The notes beneath the pieces were generated by a model. That model was not told the origin of the DNA. It ran no database searches and worked only from the letters and a program-made list of their open reading frames with translations. Both the position numbers and the translations under genes were made by a program. Shown piece after piece: positions 52,170-61,431 of a DNA stretch of 64,000 nucleotides (the first letter of the stretch is position 1; the number at the start of each line of letters is the position of its first letter). Origin of the DNA: DAITBA01 sp036824005 (GTDB taxonomy: Bacteria; Pseudomonadota; Gammaproteobacteria; Burkholderiales; Rhodocyclaceae). The DNA lies in NCBI GenBank assembly GCA_036824005.1, contig DAITBA010000019.1, forward strand, positions 1 through 64,000, given 5' to 3'.

Positions 52170-53237
52170 ATGTTCTACCGCGAAGCAGGCCAGCTCAAGG
52201 CGACCTACCAGGAAGACCAGCAGATCTTTCCGATCCGCCAGGACAAGATCGCGATCCTGCTGATCGTTGCCTTTTTCTTTGTCGTCGTGCCGGTTGTGGC
52301 CAATCAATACTGGTTGCAGGCGATACTGATCCCGACCTTGATTTTTTCTCTGGCGGCGCTCGGGTTGAACATTCTCACGGGCTACGCCGGCCTGCTTTCT
52401 CTCGGCTCTGCCGCTTTCATGGCCGTCGGCGCGTTTGCCGCGTACAACTTCGAGTTGCGCGTGCCGGGCATGCCGATTCTGGTGGCGTTCATCCTTGGCG
52501 GCTTGTGCGCCGCGGCGGTCGGGATCCTCTTCGGCCTGCCCTCGCTGCGTATCAAGGGCTTCTACCTGGCGGTGGCGACGCTGGCAGCGCAGTTTTTCGT
52601 CGTCTGGGTGCTCACCAAGGTAGGCTGGTTCTCCAATTACAGTTCCTCCGGCGTGATCACTGCCCAGAAGGTGGAGATCCTCGGCTACACCTTCGATTCC
52701 CCGGAGAGCAAGTACTTGTTCACGCTCAGTGTCGTCGTCGTGTTGGCGGTGGCTGCGAAGAACATGGCGCGCACCACGATCGGGCGTTCGTGGATGGCGG
52801 TGCGGGACATGGACGTGGCGGCGGAGGTGATCGGGTTCCACCTCATGCGGACCAAGCTCTCGGCGTTCGCCGTCAGTTCGTTCTACTGCGGCGTGGCGGG
52901 CGCCCTGTATGCCTTTACCTATCTCGGCACCGTGGAACCGGAGGGCTTTAATCTAGATCTCAGCTTCCGTATCCTGTTCATGATTATCATCGGCGGTGTG
53001 GGCACTGTCCTCGGATCGTTCCTTGGCGCCGCCTTCATCGTCCTGCTGCCGATCGCGTTGGACAATTTGCTGCCGGCGATCTTTGGTGACGCCCTCCCGG
53101 CCGGGATTACGTCGAACCTGCAACTGGTCGTGTTCGGAGGATTGATCATTTTCTTCCTGATCGTCGAGCCACATGGCCTGGCGCGCCTGTGGCAGATCGG
53201 CAAGGAAAAACTGCGTCTGTGGCCGTTTCCGCACTGA
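52170..53237 (+). CDS. livM: Liv-type ABC transporter permease LivM
   Basis: 355 residues. LivM signatures are LAALGLNILTGYAGLLSLGSAAFMAVGAF, LRIKGFYLAVATLAAQF and the coupling loop GRSWMAVRDMDVAAEVIGFHLMRTKLSAFAVSSFYCGVAGALYA. A hydrophilic N-terminus of about 30 residues precedes the first of about ten helices. It pairs with LivH to form the permease core. The long gap to livH (about 200 bases of palindromic repeats) is unusual in an otherwise tight operon. Confidence 0.95.
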   Translation: MFYREAGQLKATYQEDQQIFPIRQDKIAILLIVAFFFVVVPVVANQYWLQAILIPTLIFSLAALGLNILTGYAGLLSLGSAAFMAVGAFAAYNFELRVPGMPILVAFILGGLCAAAVGILFGLPSLRIKGFYLAVATLAAQFFVVWVLTKVGWFSNYSSSGVITAQKVEILGYTFDSPESKYLFTLSVVVVLAVAAKNMARTTIGRSWMAVRDMDVAAEVIGFHLMRTKLSAFAVSSFYCGVAGALYAFTYLGTVEPEGFNLDLSFRILFMIIIGGVGTVLGSFLGAAFIVLLPIALDNLLPAIFGDALPAGITSNLQLVVFGGLIIFFLIVEPHGLARLWQIGKEKLRLWPFPH

Positions 53238-53288
53238 GTCGGCGGTGGCGGCATGATAGGCAACCCGCTTCATCGAGGAGGCATCATC

Positions 53289-54635
53289 ATGAGGAGACAA
53301 AAAATGACACCACGCATGACCGTCATAGTCGGCGCGCTCGTCGCTGCCGCTGTCGCGGCACCGGCAACGGTATTCGCGCAGGCCAACGAGCAGTTCGTGC
53401 CGATGCTAAGTTACCGCGTCGGCCCCTATGCGCCGGGCGGCTCGGGTATCTTCGGCGGCTACATCGACTACCTGCAATTGATCAATGAGCGCGAGGGCGG
53501 CGTCAACGGCGTCAAGCTGACTTGGGAGGAGTGCGAGACCGAGTACAACAACGCCCGTGGCGTGGAATGCTACGAGCGCCTGAAGAAGAAGGGGCCGACC
53601 GGCGCCACCGTCGTGCAGCCGCTGTCCACCGGCATCACCTACTCGCTCATCGAAAAGGCGGCGGCGGACAAGATACCAGTCATATCGCTCGGCTATGGCC
53701 GCACCGATGCTACCGACGGGCGCGTCTTCCCGTACATCTTTCCGCTCATCACCAACTACTGGTCGCAGAATACGGTCAAGATCAAGTTCATCGGCCAGAA
53801 GGAAGGGGGCATGGACAAGCTAAAGGGCAAGAAGATCGTGAACATCTATCACGACTCGGCCTACGGCAAGGAAACCATTCCCGTGCTCGATGTCCAGGCG
53901 AAGAAGTACGGCTTTGAAGTGACCCATATCGCGGTGGCCCACCCGGGCAACGAACAACAGTCGCAATGGCTGCAGGTGCGCCAGATCAAGCCGGACTGGG
54001 TCATCCTGCGCGGTTGGGGGGTGATGAATCCGACCGCGCTCAAGGCGGCGGCGAAGGTCGGCTTCCCGCGCGAGAAGATCGTCGGCGTGTGGTGGTCGGG
54101 TGCCGAAGAGGACGTGATTCCCGCCGGCGATGCGGCGAAGGGTTACGTCGCTGCGGGCTTTAACGTCTCCGGCACGAACTACCCTGTCATCCAGGACATC
54201 CAGAAGCATGTCTATGCCAAGGGCAAGGGCAACATGGAGGACAAGACCCGCATCGGCAGCATCTACCACAACCGTGGCGTGGTGCATGGAATTGTCACGG
54301 TGGAGGCCATCCGAAAGGCGCAGGAGAAGTTCGGCAAGGGCAAACCGATCACCGGCGAGCAGATGCGCTGGGGCATCGAGAACCTGAACATCGACGAGGC
54401 ACGCCTGAAGCAGCTCGGCGCCGTCGGGTTCATGCCGCCGCTCAAGGTCTCTTGCGACAACCACGAAGGCAGCGGCAAGGCGCGCTTCCTGCAATGGGAC
54501 GGCAAGCAATGGAAGAGCGTCTCGGATTGGATCGACGCCGACCAAAGCATCGTGCGCCCGATGATCGAGGAATCGGCCGCGAAGTATGCCAAGGAGAAAG
54601 GCATTACCCCGCGCGACTGCGCGAAAGAGGGCTGA
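53289..54635 (+). CDS. Liv-type ABC transporter substrate-binding protein
   Basis: 448 residues from the ATG at 53289 (GAGGAGG upstream); an ATG at 53304, also with AGGAG before it, is possible. Sec signal ending TVFAQA. The type-I periplasmic binding fold shows YVDYLQLINEREGGVNGVKL-like text (here YIDYLQLINEREGGVNGVKLT), YHDSAYGKE and DWVILRGWGVMNPTALKAA. It is larger than LivJ and belongs to the branch found beside aromatic or branched-acid catabolic genes. The ligand is unknown; given the ligases on both sides it is more likely a carboxylic acid than an amino acid (inference). Confidence 0.92.
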   Translation: MRRQKMTPRMTVIVGALVAAAVAAPATVFAQANEQFVPMLSYRVGPYAPGGSGIFGGYIDYLQLINEREGGVNGVKLTWEECETEYNNARGVECYERLKKKGPTGATVVQPLSTGITYSLIEKAAADKIPVISLGYGRTDATDGRVFPYIFPLITNYWSQNTVKIKFIGQKEGGMDKLKGKKIVNIYHDSAYGKETIPVLDVQAKKYGFEVTHIAVAHPGNEQQSQWLQVRQIKPDWVILRGWGVMNPTALKAAAKVGFPREKIVGVWWSGAEEDVIPAGDAAKGYVAAGFNVSGTNYPVIQDIQKHVYAKGKGNMEDKTRIGSIYHNRGVVHGIVTVEAIRKAQEKFGKGKPITGEQMRWGIENLNIDEARLKQLGAVGFMPPLKVSCDNHEGSGKARFLQWDGKQWKSVSDWIDADQSIVRPMIEESAAKYAKEKGITPRDCAKEG

Positions 54636-54740
54636 TATGGCGTAGGGTTCGTCCCAATGACTGGCCGAGGCGCAGCGGGCGGGTGAGATGCCGCCCGCTG
54701 TTCCGCCGGCTGCCCAGACCGTTTCCGCTTGATCGATGCC

Positions 54741-55577
54741 ATGACGCCCGCCGCCGCTCCCGCCGCGCAGACCGCGCCGGCCTACCTCACTGTCAACAAC
54801 ATCGAGGTAATCTACGACCATGTCATTCTGGTGCTGAAGGGTGTGTCCCTGGGGGTGCCGAAGGGGCGGATCGTCGCATTGCTCGGCGCCAACGGTGCCG
54901 GCAAGACGACGACACTCAAGGCGATCTCCAATCTCTTGCGCGCCGAGCGGGGCGACGTCACCAAGGGCAGCATCGAGTTCAAGGGCGTGCGCGTGGATCA
55001 ACTGACACCCTCGGAGCTGGTCAAGCGCGGCGTCATACAGGTCATGGAGGGCCGGCACTGCTTTGCCCACCTGACGGTCGAGGAGAATCTCCTCACCGGC
55101 GCCTACACGCGCAAGGCATCGCGCAGCGAAATCCGGCAAAACCTCGATCTGGTCTATACCTACTTTCCACGGCTGAAGCTGCGCCGCACCTCCCAGGCGG
55201 GCTACACCTCGGGGGGCGAACAGCAGATGATGGCCATCGGCCGCGCCCTGATGGCGAAGCCGGAGATGATTCTTCTCGACGAACCGTCGATGGGCCTGGC
55301 GCCGCAGATCGTCGAGGAGATCTTCGAGATCGTGAAGAACCTCAATACCAAGGAGAATGTCAGCTTCCTGCTTGCCGAGCAGAACACCATGGTGGCGCTG
55401 CGTTTCGCGGATTTCGGCTATATCCTGGAGAACGGACGCGTCGTGATGGAAGGCGATGCCAAGGAGCTTGCCGCCAACGAGGATGTCAAGGAGTTCTATC
55501 TCGGCCTTGCCGGCGAGAAGCGCAAGAGCTTCCGCGAGGTGAAACACTACCGTCGCCGCAAGCGCTGGCTGGCTTAG
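54741..55577 (+). CDS. livF: Liv-type ABC transporter ATP-binding protein LivF
   Basis: 278 residues from the ATG at 54741 (a TTG at 54729 is also in frame). After an Ala/Pro-rich N-terminus the ABC domain has Walker A GANGAGKTTT, LivF-typical VMEGRHCFAHLTVEENLLTGAYTR, signature YTSGGEQQMMAIGRAL and Walker B MILLDEPSMGLAPQIV. Partner of LivG. The C-terminus is extended by about 25 basic residues ending HYRRRKRWLA, longer than usual for LivF. Confidence 0.93.
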   Translation: MTPAAAPAAQTAPAYLTVNNIEVIYDHVILVLKGVSLGVPKGRIVALLGANGAGKTTTLKAISNLLRAERGDVTKGSIEFKGVRVDQLTPSELVKRGVIQVMEGRHCFAHLTVEENLLTGAYTRKASRSEIRQNLDLVYTYFPRLKLRRTSQAGYTSGGEQQMMAIGRALMAKPEMILLDEPSMGLAPQIVEEIFEIVKNLNTKENVSFLLAEQNTMVALRFADFGYILENGRVVMEGDAKELAANEDVKEFYLGLAGEKRKSFREVKHYRRRKRWLA

Positions 55578-55682
55578 ACGAATTTGCCTGCCACGCGCAG
55601 CGGGGACACGGCAGGCGAGACCACGCCATCTACGGGCGCTGCCCTTTCAGCGGTGCGGCCCGAAACACGCCGGAGTGCCTCG

Positions 55683-56915
55683 ATGTCTTATTTCGACCAA
55701 CTGGAAACGCGTGACGCGCTCGAGCGCGAACGCTCGCTCATGGCGCGCCTGCCGCAGCAGGTGGCGCATGCCAAGAGCAAGACCGCCTACTATGCCACGG
55801 CATTTTCGGACATCGACCCGCGCGCCATCAACTCCCGGGCGGCGCTCGCTATCCTGCCGGTGCTGCGCAAGGGCGAACTGCTGGAACTGCAGAAGAAGGA
55901 GCGGCCCTTCGGCGGCCTCAATGCCACGTCGCTGCGCGAGTTGAACTGGGTGTTTCAATCCCCGGGGCCGATCTACGATCCGGCCGGTCGCGGGGATGAC
56001 TGGTGGCGCTTTGCCCGCCCGATGTACGCCGCGGGCTTCCGCGCCGGGGATCTGATCCACAATACATTCTCCTATCATTTTACACCCGCCGGATTGATGT
56101 TCGAGGGCGGTGCACGCAAGCTCGGCTGCTGCGTTTTTCCTGCCGGTATCGGCCAGACGGAAATGCAGGTGGCGGCCATGGCCGACCTGCGGCCGGCGTG
56201 CTACGTCGGCACGCCGTCGTTCCTCAAGATCATTCTCGATAAGGCGGACGAGATGCAGGTGAATGTCTCCTCGCTGACTAAGGCACTGGTTTCCGGCGAG
56301 GCGCTTCCCGCCAGTCTGCGTGCTGCCCTGAACAGCCGCGGCGTGAGCGTTCGCCAGTGTTACGCCACGGCCGACGTTGGCACCATCGCGTACGAGACCG
56401 AGGCGCAGGAGGGGATGGTGATTGATGAGGATGTGATCATTGAAATCGTCCGGCCCGGCACGGGCGATCCCGTTGCCGAGGGCGAAGTCGGCGAGGTCGT
56501 CGTCACCACGTTCAATCCCGATTATCCGCTGCTGCGCTTCGGCACCGGCGATCTGTCCGCCGTGCTGCCCGGCATGTCGCCCTGCGGACGCACCAATACG
56601 CGCATCAAGGGCTGGCTGGGGCGTGCCGATCAGACGACCAAGGTGAAGGGGATGTTCGTCCATCCTTCTCAGGTTGCGGATATCGTCAAGCGCCACTCCG
56701 ACATCGGCAAGGCGCGCCTGGTGGTCGACAACCCGGGCGGCAGCGACCGCATGACATTGCGCTGCGAAGTGCTATTCCGCAACGACGCGATGGCACGGGC
56801 GGTCGCGGTCACCATCCGCGATGTGACCAAGCTGCGCGGCGAAGTGGAGTTCGTCGCGCCGGGTAGCCTGCCCAACGACGGCAAGGTCATCGAGGACGCT
56901 CGCAAATACGAGTAG
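55683..56915 (+). CDS. Phenylacetate-CoA ligase-like AMP-forming enzyme
   Basis: 410 residues from the ATG at 55683 (GGAG seven bases upstream). PaaK-type features are the N-terminal three-helix region, SPGPIYDP, FSYHFTPAGLMFEGGARKLGC, VGTPSFLKIILDKADE, CYATADVGTIAYE and the C-terminal GRADQTTKVKGMFVHPSQV, which is close to the PaaK hinge and lid. It would form aryl- or acyl-CoA thioesters with ATP. It sits directly after livF, a common pairing in clusters for aromatic or alicyclic acids. It is shorter than classical PaaK (about 440), and the substrate is unknown. Confidence 0.88.
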   Translation: MSYFDQLETRDALERERSLMARLPQQVAHAKSKTAYYATAFSDIDPRAINSRAALAILPVLRKGELLELQKKERPFGGLNATSLRELNWVFQSPGPIYDPAGRGDDWWRFARPMYAAGFRAGDLIHNTFSYHFTPAGLMFEGGARKLGCCVFPAGIGQTEMQVAAMADLRPACYVGTPSFLKIILDKADEMQVNVSSLTKALVSGEALPASLRAALNSRGVSVRQCYATADVGTIAYETEAQEGMVIDEDVIIEIVRPGTGDPVAEGEVGEVVVTTFNPDYPLLRFGTGDLSAVLPGMSPCGRTNTRIKGWLGRADQTTKVKGMFVHPSQVADIVKRHSDIGKARLVVDNPGGSDRMTLRCEVLFRNDAMARAVAVTIRDVTKLRGEVEFVAPGSLPNDGKVIEDARKYE

Positions 56916-57017
56916 CGCGACGGAGCGCGTGCCGCTCCTTGGCAAAGCGGCCCGCGCGCTGGCGGGCGCTGCTATGCTGTCCGCGGCGCCGCGTGGCGTC
57001 CATCCGAGGGTAATCCG

Positions 57018-58184
57018 ATGCGTCTCAAACCTCTGGCCGGTGTGCGCGTGCTCGATTTGACCCGGCTGCTGCCGGGCCCGATGGCGACGTTGCACCTGGC
57101 GGATCTCGGCGCGGACGTCATCAAGATCGAGGACACCGGCGCGGGCGACTATGGCCGCACACTAGGGCCCATGGACGGTGACACCAGCCATCTTTTCGCA
57201 CTGGTCAATCGCAACAAGCGCAGCCTGCGGCTGGACCTGAAGCAGGCAGCGGGCGTCGAACTCTTTCTGCGCCTGGCGTGCGATGCGGATATCGTGCTCG
57301 AGAGTTTTCGCCCCGGCGTGGTCGACAAACTCGGCGTCGGCTACGCCGCGGTATCGGCAATCAATCCGCGCGTTGTCTATTGCTCGATCACCGGCTATGG
57401 CCAGAATGGGCCCTACCGTGATCGCGCCGGACATGACATAAACTTTCTCGGCTATGCCGGCGTGCTCGACCAGATCGGCATCGCGAACGGCGCGCCGGCA
57501 TTGCCGAATTTCCAGATCGGCGATCTGCTCGGCGGCGCGCTGTCGGCCCTGGTCGCGGTGTTGGCGGCGCTGCTGGACGCCCGGGGTACGGGAAAGGGCC
57601 GGTACATCGATGTCGCCATGGCCGACGGCGTGCTGGCTCACGCTGTCATTCCCATGCTCGCCGTGCTCGCGCATGGCCGGGCGGCGCCGCGGGGCGACGA
57701 TCTGCTTTCCGGCGGGGTGCCATGCTACGGAATTTACGCGACCGCCGACGGACGGCATCTTGCCGTGGGCGCACTCGAGCCCAAATTCTGGGCGCGGCTG
57801 TGCGAGATCACCGGCCGGGCCGACCTCGTACCCCATGGATTGGCCACGGGTGCCGAGGGCGCACGCGCCCGCGCCGAGCTCCAGGCCGTGTTCTCCCGCC
57901 ACAGCCTTGCGCACTGGACCGAGGTGTTCGATCAGGCCGATTGTTGTGTCACCCCCATCCTGCGCCTGGAGGAGAGCCTGGCGAACGAGCAGTTCCGCGC
58001 GCGGCATATGGTCGTGAACAAAGCGGGCGCGCGTCAGCTTGCACCGCCGTTCCATATGAGCGACTTCGATTTCGACACGTCACACCCAGCGCCCGCCGCA
58101 GGCGAGCATAGCGATGCGATTCTGCGCGAGGCCGGTTATTCCGCCGAGCAGATCGCTGGGCTGCGCGCACGGCAAATCATCTGA
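57018..58184 (+). CDS. CaiB/BaiF family III CoA-transferase, alpha-methylacyl-CoA racemase-like
   Basis: 388 residues with the family III fold: GVRVLDLTRLLPGPMATLHLADLGADVIKIED, NRNKRSLRLDLKQ, YCSITGYGQNGPYRDRAGHDINFLGYAGVL and a C-terminal RHMVVNKAG...PPFHMSDF. The RAGHDINFL segment holds the catalytic His of alpha-methylacyl-CoA racemases (AMACR/MCR), and RYIDVAMADGVL follows. These enzymes epimerise 2-methyl branched acyl-CoAs before beta-oxidation. This agrees with the branched-acid theme of IcmF and the ligases. A CoA-transferase role cannot be excluded. Confidence 0.85.
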   Translation: MRLKPLAGVRVLDLTRLLPGPMATLHLADLGADVIKIEDTGAGDYGRTLGPMDGDTSHLFALVNRNKRSLRLDLKQAAGVELFLRLACDADIVLESFRPGVVDKLGVGYAAVSAINPRVVYCSITGYGQNGPYRDRAGHDINFLGYAGVLDQIGIANGAPALPNFQIGDLLGGALSALVAVLAALLDARGTGKGRYIDVAMADGVLAHAVIPMLAVLAHGRAAPRGDDLLSGGVPCYGIYATADGRHLAVGALEPKFWARLCEITGRADLVPHGLATGAEGARARAELQAVFSRHSLAHWTEVFDQADCCVTPILRLEESLANEQFRARHMVVNKAGARQLAPPFHMSDFDFDTSHPAPAAGEHSDAILREAGYSAEQIAGLRARQII

Positions 58185-58207
58185 TCTCCCGCGCGCGACG
58201 TGCGACC

Positions 58208-59101
58208 GTGAGCAGTGCCCTGCTACTGATTCCCGACTTTGCGCTGATTGTTCTCGGCTTCGGCCTGCGTCGCCTTCTGCACTTGGGTGACCACTTCTGG
58301 ACCGGTCTGGAGAAGCTCGTGTACTTCGTGCTGTTTCCGGCACTGCTGTTCAACGCTATTGCCCGGACGCAGATCGACTTTGGTGCCGCCGCACCGCTGG
58401 TGGCCGCCGGACTGGTGGCCATGTTGTGCGGCATCGTGCTCGGGATGACGGCACGGCCGCTGTTCGGTCCGCGCAGGGCGGCGTTCGCCTCGCAGTTCCA
58501 GTGTGCCTTCCGGTTCAACTCCTACATCGGACTCGCCGTGCTGGGCAAGCTGCACGGTGCCGCGGGTATCGCCGCGATGGGGGTGCTAATCGGTGCGCTC
58601 GTGCCCATCGCCAACCTTGCCTCGGTTTGGATGCTGGCGCGCCACGGCAACCTTGGCGTGCTCAGAGAGATCGCACGCAATCCCCTTATCCTGGCTACTT
58701 TCACCGGTCTGCTGTTCAATCTCGCCGGGATGACGATGCCGGACCCGCTGGCTCATTTCCTAGGCCGCTTGTCGGACGCCTCGATCACGCTCGGACTATT
58801 GGCAGTCGGTGCGGCCTTAAGGCTGCGCGGCGCCGTCGGCTCGCGCGTGCCTGCCGCCTATTTGCTCATCGTAAAGCTCATCGCCGTGCCGATTGCGGCG
58901 TTGGTGAGCGCCCGCCACCTCGGCCTGACAGGGGTGTACTTCGATACCGTGGTGTTGTTTGGCGCCCTGCCGACTGCCAGTAGCGCCTACATCCTGGCCA
59001 TGCGTATGGGCGGTGAGGGTGCCGGCGTGGCGTGGCTGATTTCTGCCGGCACGGTGGCGGCGATGGTGACGCTGCCAACTTGGCTAGTCGTTCTCGGCTA
59101 G
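58208..59101 (+). CDS. AEC-family (auxin efflux carrier-like) transporter
   Basis: 297 residues starting at GTG, with about ten helices in the inverted-repeat layout of the BART/AEC group: LEKLVYFVLFPALLFNAIARTQ and, in the second half, SDASITLGLLAVGAALRL and FGALPTASSAYILAMRMGG. AEC carriers move organic anions by secondary transport. Its place after the racemase suggests transport of a related carboxylate or product. It ends in a convergent four-base overlap with the FIST gene (the CTAG sequence provides a TAG stop for both). Confidence 0.9.
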   Translation: MSSALLLIPDFALIVLGFGLRRLLHLGDHFWTGLEKLVYFVLFPALLFNAIARTQIDFGAAAPLVAAGLVAMLCGIVLGMTARPLFGPRRAAFASQFQCAFRFNSYIGLAVLGKLHGAAGIAAMGVLIGALVPIANLASVWMLARHGNLGVLREIARNPLILATFTGLLFNLAGMTMPDPLAHFLGRLSDASITLGLLAVGAALRLRGAVGSRVPAAYLLIVKLIAVPIAALVSARHLGLTGVYFDTVVLFGALPTASSAYILAMRMGGEGAGVAWLISAGTVAAMVTLPTWLVVLG

Positions 59102-60201
59102 AGGAACAGCGTCAGGACGCCGGTATATCCGTAGAGCTGATCGTGCGAGATTTCGCCATTGCAGAAGAATCCCGTCAGCGGCAGGTTGCCGAAGCGCTCG
59201 CGGATCATCTCCAGCTCGGTTGAATCAGTCTCGAACATGGAGCCGCCGCGTCCGAGGCAGGAGAAATAGAGTCCGGCGCGAGGTGGTCCGGCCAGGGAAG
59301 ACTGCAATTCGCCCAGCATTCGCGCCATGTCACGCTGTGCCGCACTTCCGCCGCGCCGGCAGAACAGCAGCGATTGGCCCGGTGTTACGTTCTCGTTGAT
59401 GGCCAGCGCGCCTGAACGGGGATCGACGCCGATGACATGGCGGGCACGATAGTCGTGAATGCCGCGGCCGGACACGGGCAGACCGACCAAGATCAGCTGC
59501 GCGGCGCGCCGCAGGTCGCCCTGGAAGTGGTTGCCCGCTGCCTCGGCAATGGCGTTGCGATACGCTTCGAGGGCGGGTTGGCCATCGATGCGGGTGATCA
59601 CGTTATCCTCGCAGTCGTCGATGCGCCGCACGCCTGCCAGCGGAGAGCAGCCCTGGGTCAGTCGCGTGGCGATACCAATGGCCTCGGAAAAGGCGACCCC
59701 GGAGATGCCGCCGGCGAGCACGCCATTGGCGATCTGGCGCGTCTCATCGCGGCCACTCGACAGGCCGCCCGTGACGAAGCCGCTGGTCACCTTGCCCGCC
59801 ATGTCGGCGATCAGGTCCGCCATGTCGGGGGTGTTGGGGTCGGCGTGGACGACGGCGAAATAGGGTTGCGCCTCCCCATGGGGCAACGGGGCGCGCCCGG
59901 AGAACACGCGGAAGCTCTCGGGTGGAAACTGCCCGAGCAGCAGGCTGACTGCCGGGCGATCGATGGCGCCAGTGCCACTGCCGCATGTGCCTATTCCCGC
60001 CGATCCCACCCATTGCTCAACGCCGGTGGCCTGCCGCAGGTACACCACCAGCGCATCGGCATCCGCGACGAAACGGTCGGAGAAATACACGAACCCGAGG
60101 TTGGCTCGGGGCGGGACGGACAAGGCAGACAGCGCCGCCCGGGCAGCACTCTGCCAGTCGGCGGCGAAGGCGTGCGCGGCAGCGAATGCCGGAACGGTCA
60201 C
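59098..60201 (-). CDS. FIST-domain sensor protein
   Basis: 367 residues, GTG start at 60201 overlapping the phaM stop (GTGA). The N-terminal FIST domain includes ANLGFVYFSDRF...GVEQWVGSAGIGTCG and TSGFVTGGLSSGRDE; the FIST_C domain ends with GLYFSCLGRGGSMFETDSTELEMIRERFGNLPLTGFFCNGEISH...YGYTGVLTLF, the family hallmark. FIST domains are predicted small-ligand sensors, often fused to signalling domains; here the pair stands alone. Coupling to phaM suggests a link with storage-polymer metabolism (inference). Confidence 0.9.
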   Translation of the reverse strand: MTVPAFAAAHAFAADWQSAARAALSALSVPPRANLGFVYFSDRFVADADALVVYLRQATGVEQWVGSAGIGTCGSGTGAIDRPAVSLLLGQFPPESFRVFSGRAPLPHGEAQPYFAVVHADPNTPDMADLIADMAGKVTSGFVTGGLSSGRDETRQIANGVLAGGISGVAFSEAIGIATRLTQGCSPLAGVRRIDDCEDNVITRIDGQPALEAYRNAIAEAAGNHFQGDLRRAAQLILVGLPVSGRGIHDYRARHVIGVDPRSGALAINENVTPGQSLLFCRRGGSAAQRDMARMLGELQSSLAGPPRAGLYFSCLGRGGSMFETDSTELEMIRERFGNLPLTGFFCNGEISHDQLYGYTGVLTLFL

Positions 60202-60581
60202 TTCTTGGGTTTCTTCCCAGGCTCCGGAGGTTCCGTCGCCGCCGCCTGGCCCGTCTGGGTGCTTGCCTGGACGAGATTCCAGGGCCACAGAGCAGGGTTG
60301 GCGAAGGGGTTGGCGGCAGCCTCCGCCGAACTGGCAGACTGGCCGATCGCCTGAATCGCGGCCAAGGTCGTGCGCTGCATTTCCAACCCCTGGATGCTCA
60401 TCTGCAGCATGTTCAGGTTCATCTTCAGCCAGCCTTCGACGGTCTTGAGCTCGGTGATGCGCTTGTCGATCTCATTGACGTCGAGCGTCGGTGTAATGAT
60501 CCCGGGGAGGGAGAAACCCATATTGCCCCACATGCTTTTCAGGAACTCCAGTGGGTCCTGAATCTGACCGTCGGTGCTCAT
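60198..60581 (-). CDS. phaM: PhaM-type polyhydroxyalkanoate granule regulatory protein
   Basis: 127 residues with a strong AGGAGGT site before the ATG. The conserved core LEFLKSMWGNMGFSLPGIITPTLDVNEIDKRITELKTVEGWLKMNLNMLQMSIQGLEMQRTTLAAI matches PhaM. An Ala/Pro-rich linker and a basic tail (GKKPKK) follow, like the nucleoid-binding tail of Ralstonia PhaM. PhaM activates PHB synthase and tethers granules to the nucleoid for even partition. The tail here is short compared with the PAKKA repeats known in Ralstonia, so DNA binding may be weak. Confidence 0.88.
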   Translation of the reverse strand: MSTDGQIQDPLEFLKSMWGNMGFSLPGIITPTLDVNEIDKRITELKTVEGWLKMNLNMLQMSIQGLEMQRTTLAAIQAIGQSASSAEAAANPFANPALWPWNLVQASTQTGQAAATEPPEPGKKPKK

Positions 60582-60892
60582 TGCGGATAACCTCCTGCAG
60601 CTCGCCTGAGGACATGTTACCGCAAAGCATCACCCGGCCTGAAACATTATTCCGGACCGGACGACGGTGCGTGCTTGGCCGGTGGCCGCCGCAGCGTGCG
60701 TGGCGCGCGGCAGCCGGGCGGCGTCAGGTGCCGACATGCTGCGGGGTACGCACGGCGGGAGTGGACAAAAAAAGGACGCAGCAAAGCCGCGCCCAAAGGA
60801 CAGAGACGGCGGGGTCAGGCATGGCAACTGCCGGCCGGGTGAGTTGTTGTCGATGCGCCCGGCTGCACCCTGAATCGTTCCTTGCTGCCGGG
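60582..60892. other. Intergenic region upstream of phaM
   Basis: 311 bases with no convincing gene. On the minus strand it contains the phaM ribosome-binding site (AGGAGGT near 60588-60594) and a possible -10 (TAACAT, near 60617-60622); a good -35 was not found. Confidence 0.4.
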
Positions 60893-61183
60893 TTACTTAG
60901 GTTCCCCGGTTCGAGAACGATCCGATTGTCCTGCCATGCCGTTCTGCAGGGGTTGCAGGACGGCGACGGGCCCACTAACTGTGGCGACGTTGTACTCGAA
61001 GGCACTTTCGATCTTCTGCACCGCCATGAGAATGGAGCCGAAGGCTGCCACGACCATTGCTCCGGTAACGAAGCTGGCAATGCTGTTGCGCCATTCCCGC
61101 CTGCCGTCGCCGGACCTCGCCCCGGCATGCGGCTCAACCTCAGGACGTGGCGGGCGAGTGCCCGGGCGCATTTGCGGTTTCAT
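60893..61183 (-). CDS. Small single-helix membrane protein
   Basis: 96 residues from the ATG at 61183 (GGGGGATC just upstream). A basic, Pro-rich N-terminus of about 45 residues is followed by one membrane helix (SIASFVTGAMVVAAFGSILMAV) and a short external tail. No family is recognised. Same direction as phaM. Coding is supported mainly by the start signal and membrane helix, so confidence is modest. Confidence 0.45.
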   Translation of the reverse strand: MKPQMRPGTRPPRPEVEPHAGARSGDGRREWRNSIASFVTGAMVVAAFGSILMAVQKIESAFEYNVATVSGPVAVLQPLQNGMAGQSDRSRTGEPK

Positions 61184-61431
61184 GGATCCCCCTTCGGCCC
61201 ATTTTTTGGCCTGTTTTTCATCATTGCCAGCCGGGGCTGCGTCTGCATTGTGGACGTACAGCACTGCGAACCCGGCCTGAGCGAAGGCCATTCTGGTATA
61301 AACAGCCGATGCTCGAAATAGGGCAAATGGCCTAATCCGCCAAGAGTCCGACCTATGGCCGAGGCTCGCCTGTTGTCGCGGCGGCTGGCCGGCGGGCCTG
61401 TGGCCGCCTATCCTGGGAAGAGGTGATCGCC

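Noticed and set aside
53820..55547. 575-codon minus-strand open frame opposite the Liv binding-protein and livF genes
   Set aside because: It crosses two well-defined + strand genes and has low-complexity, motif-free translation, as expected for an antisense shadow.
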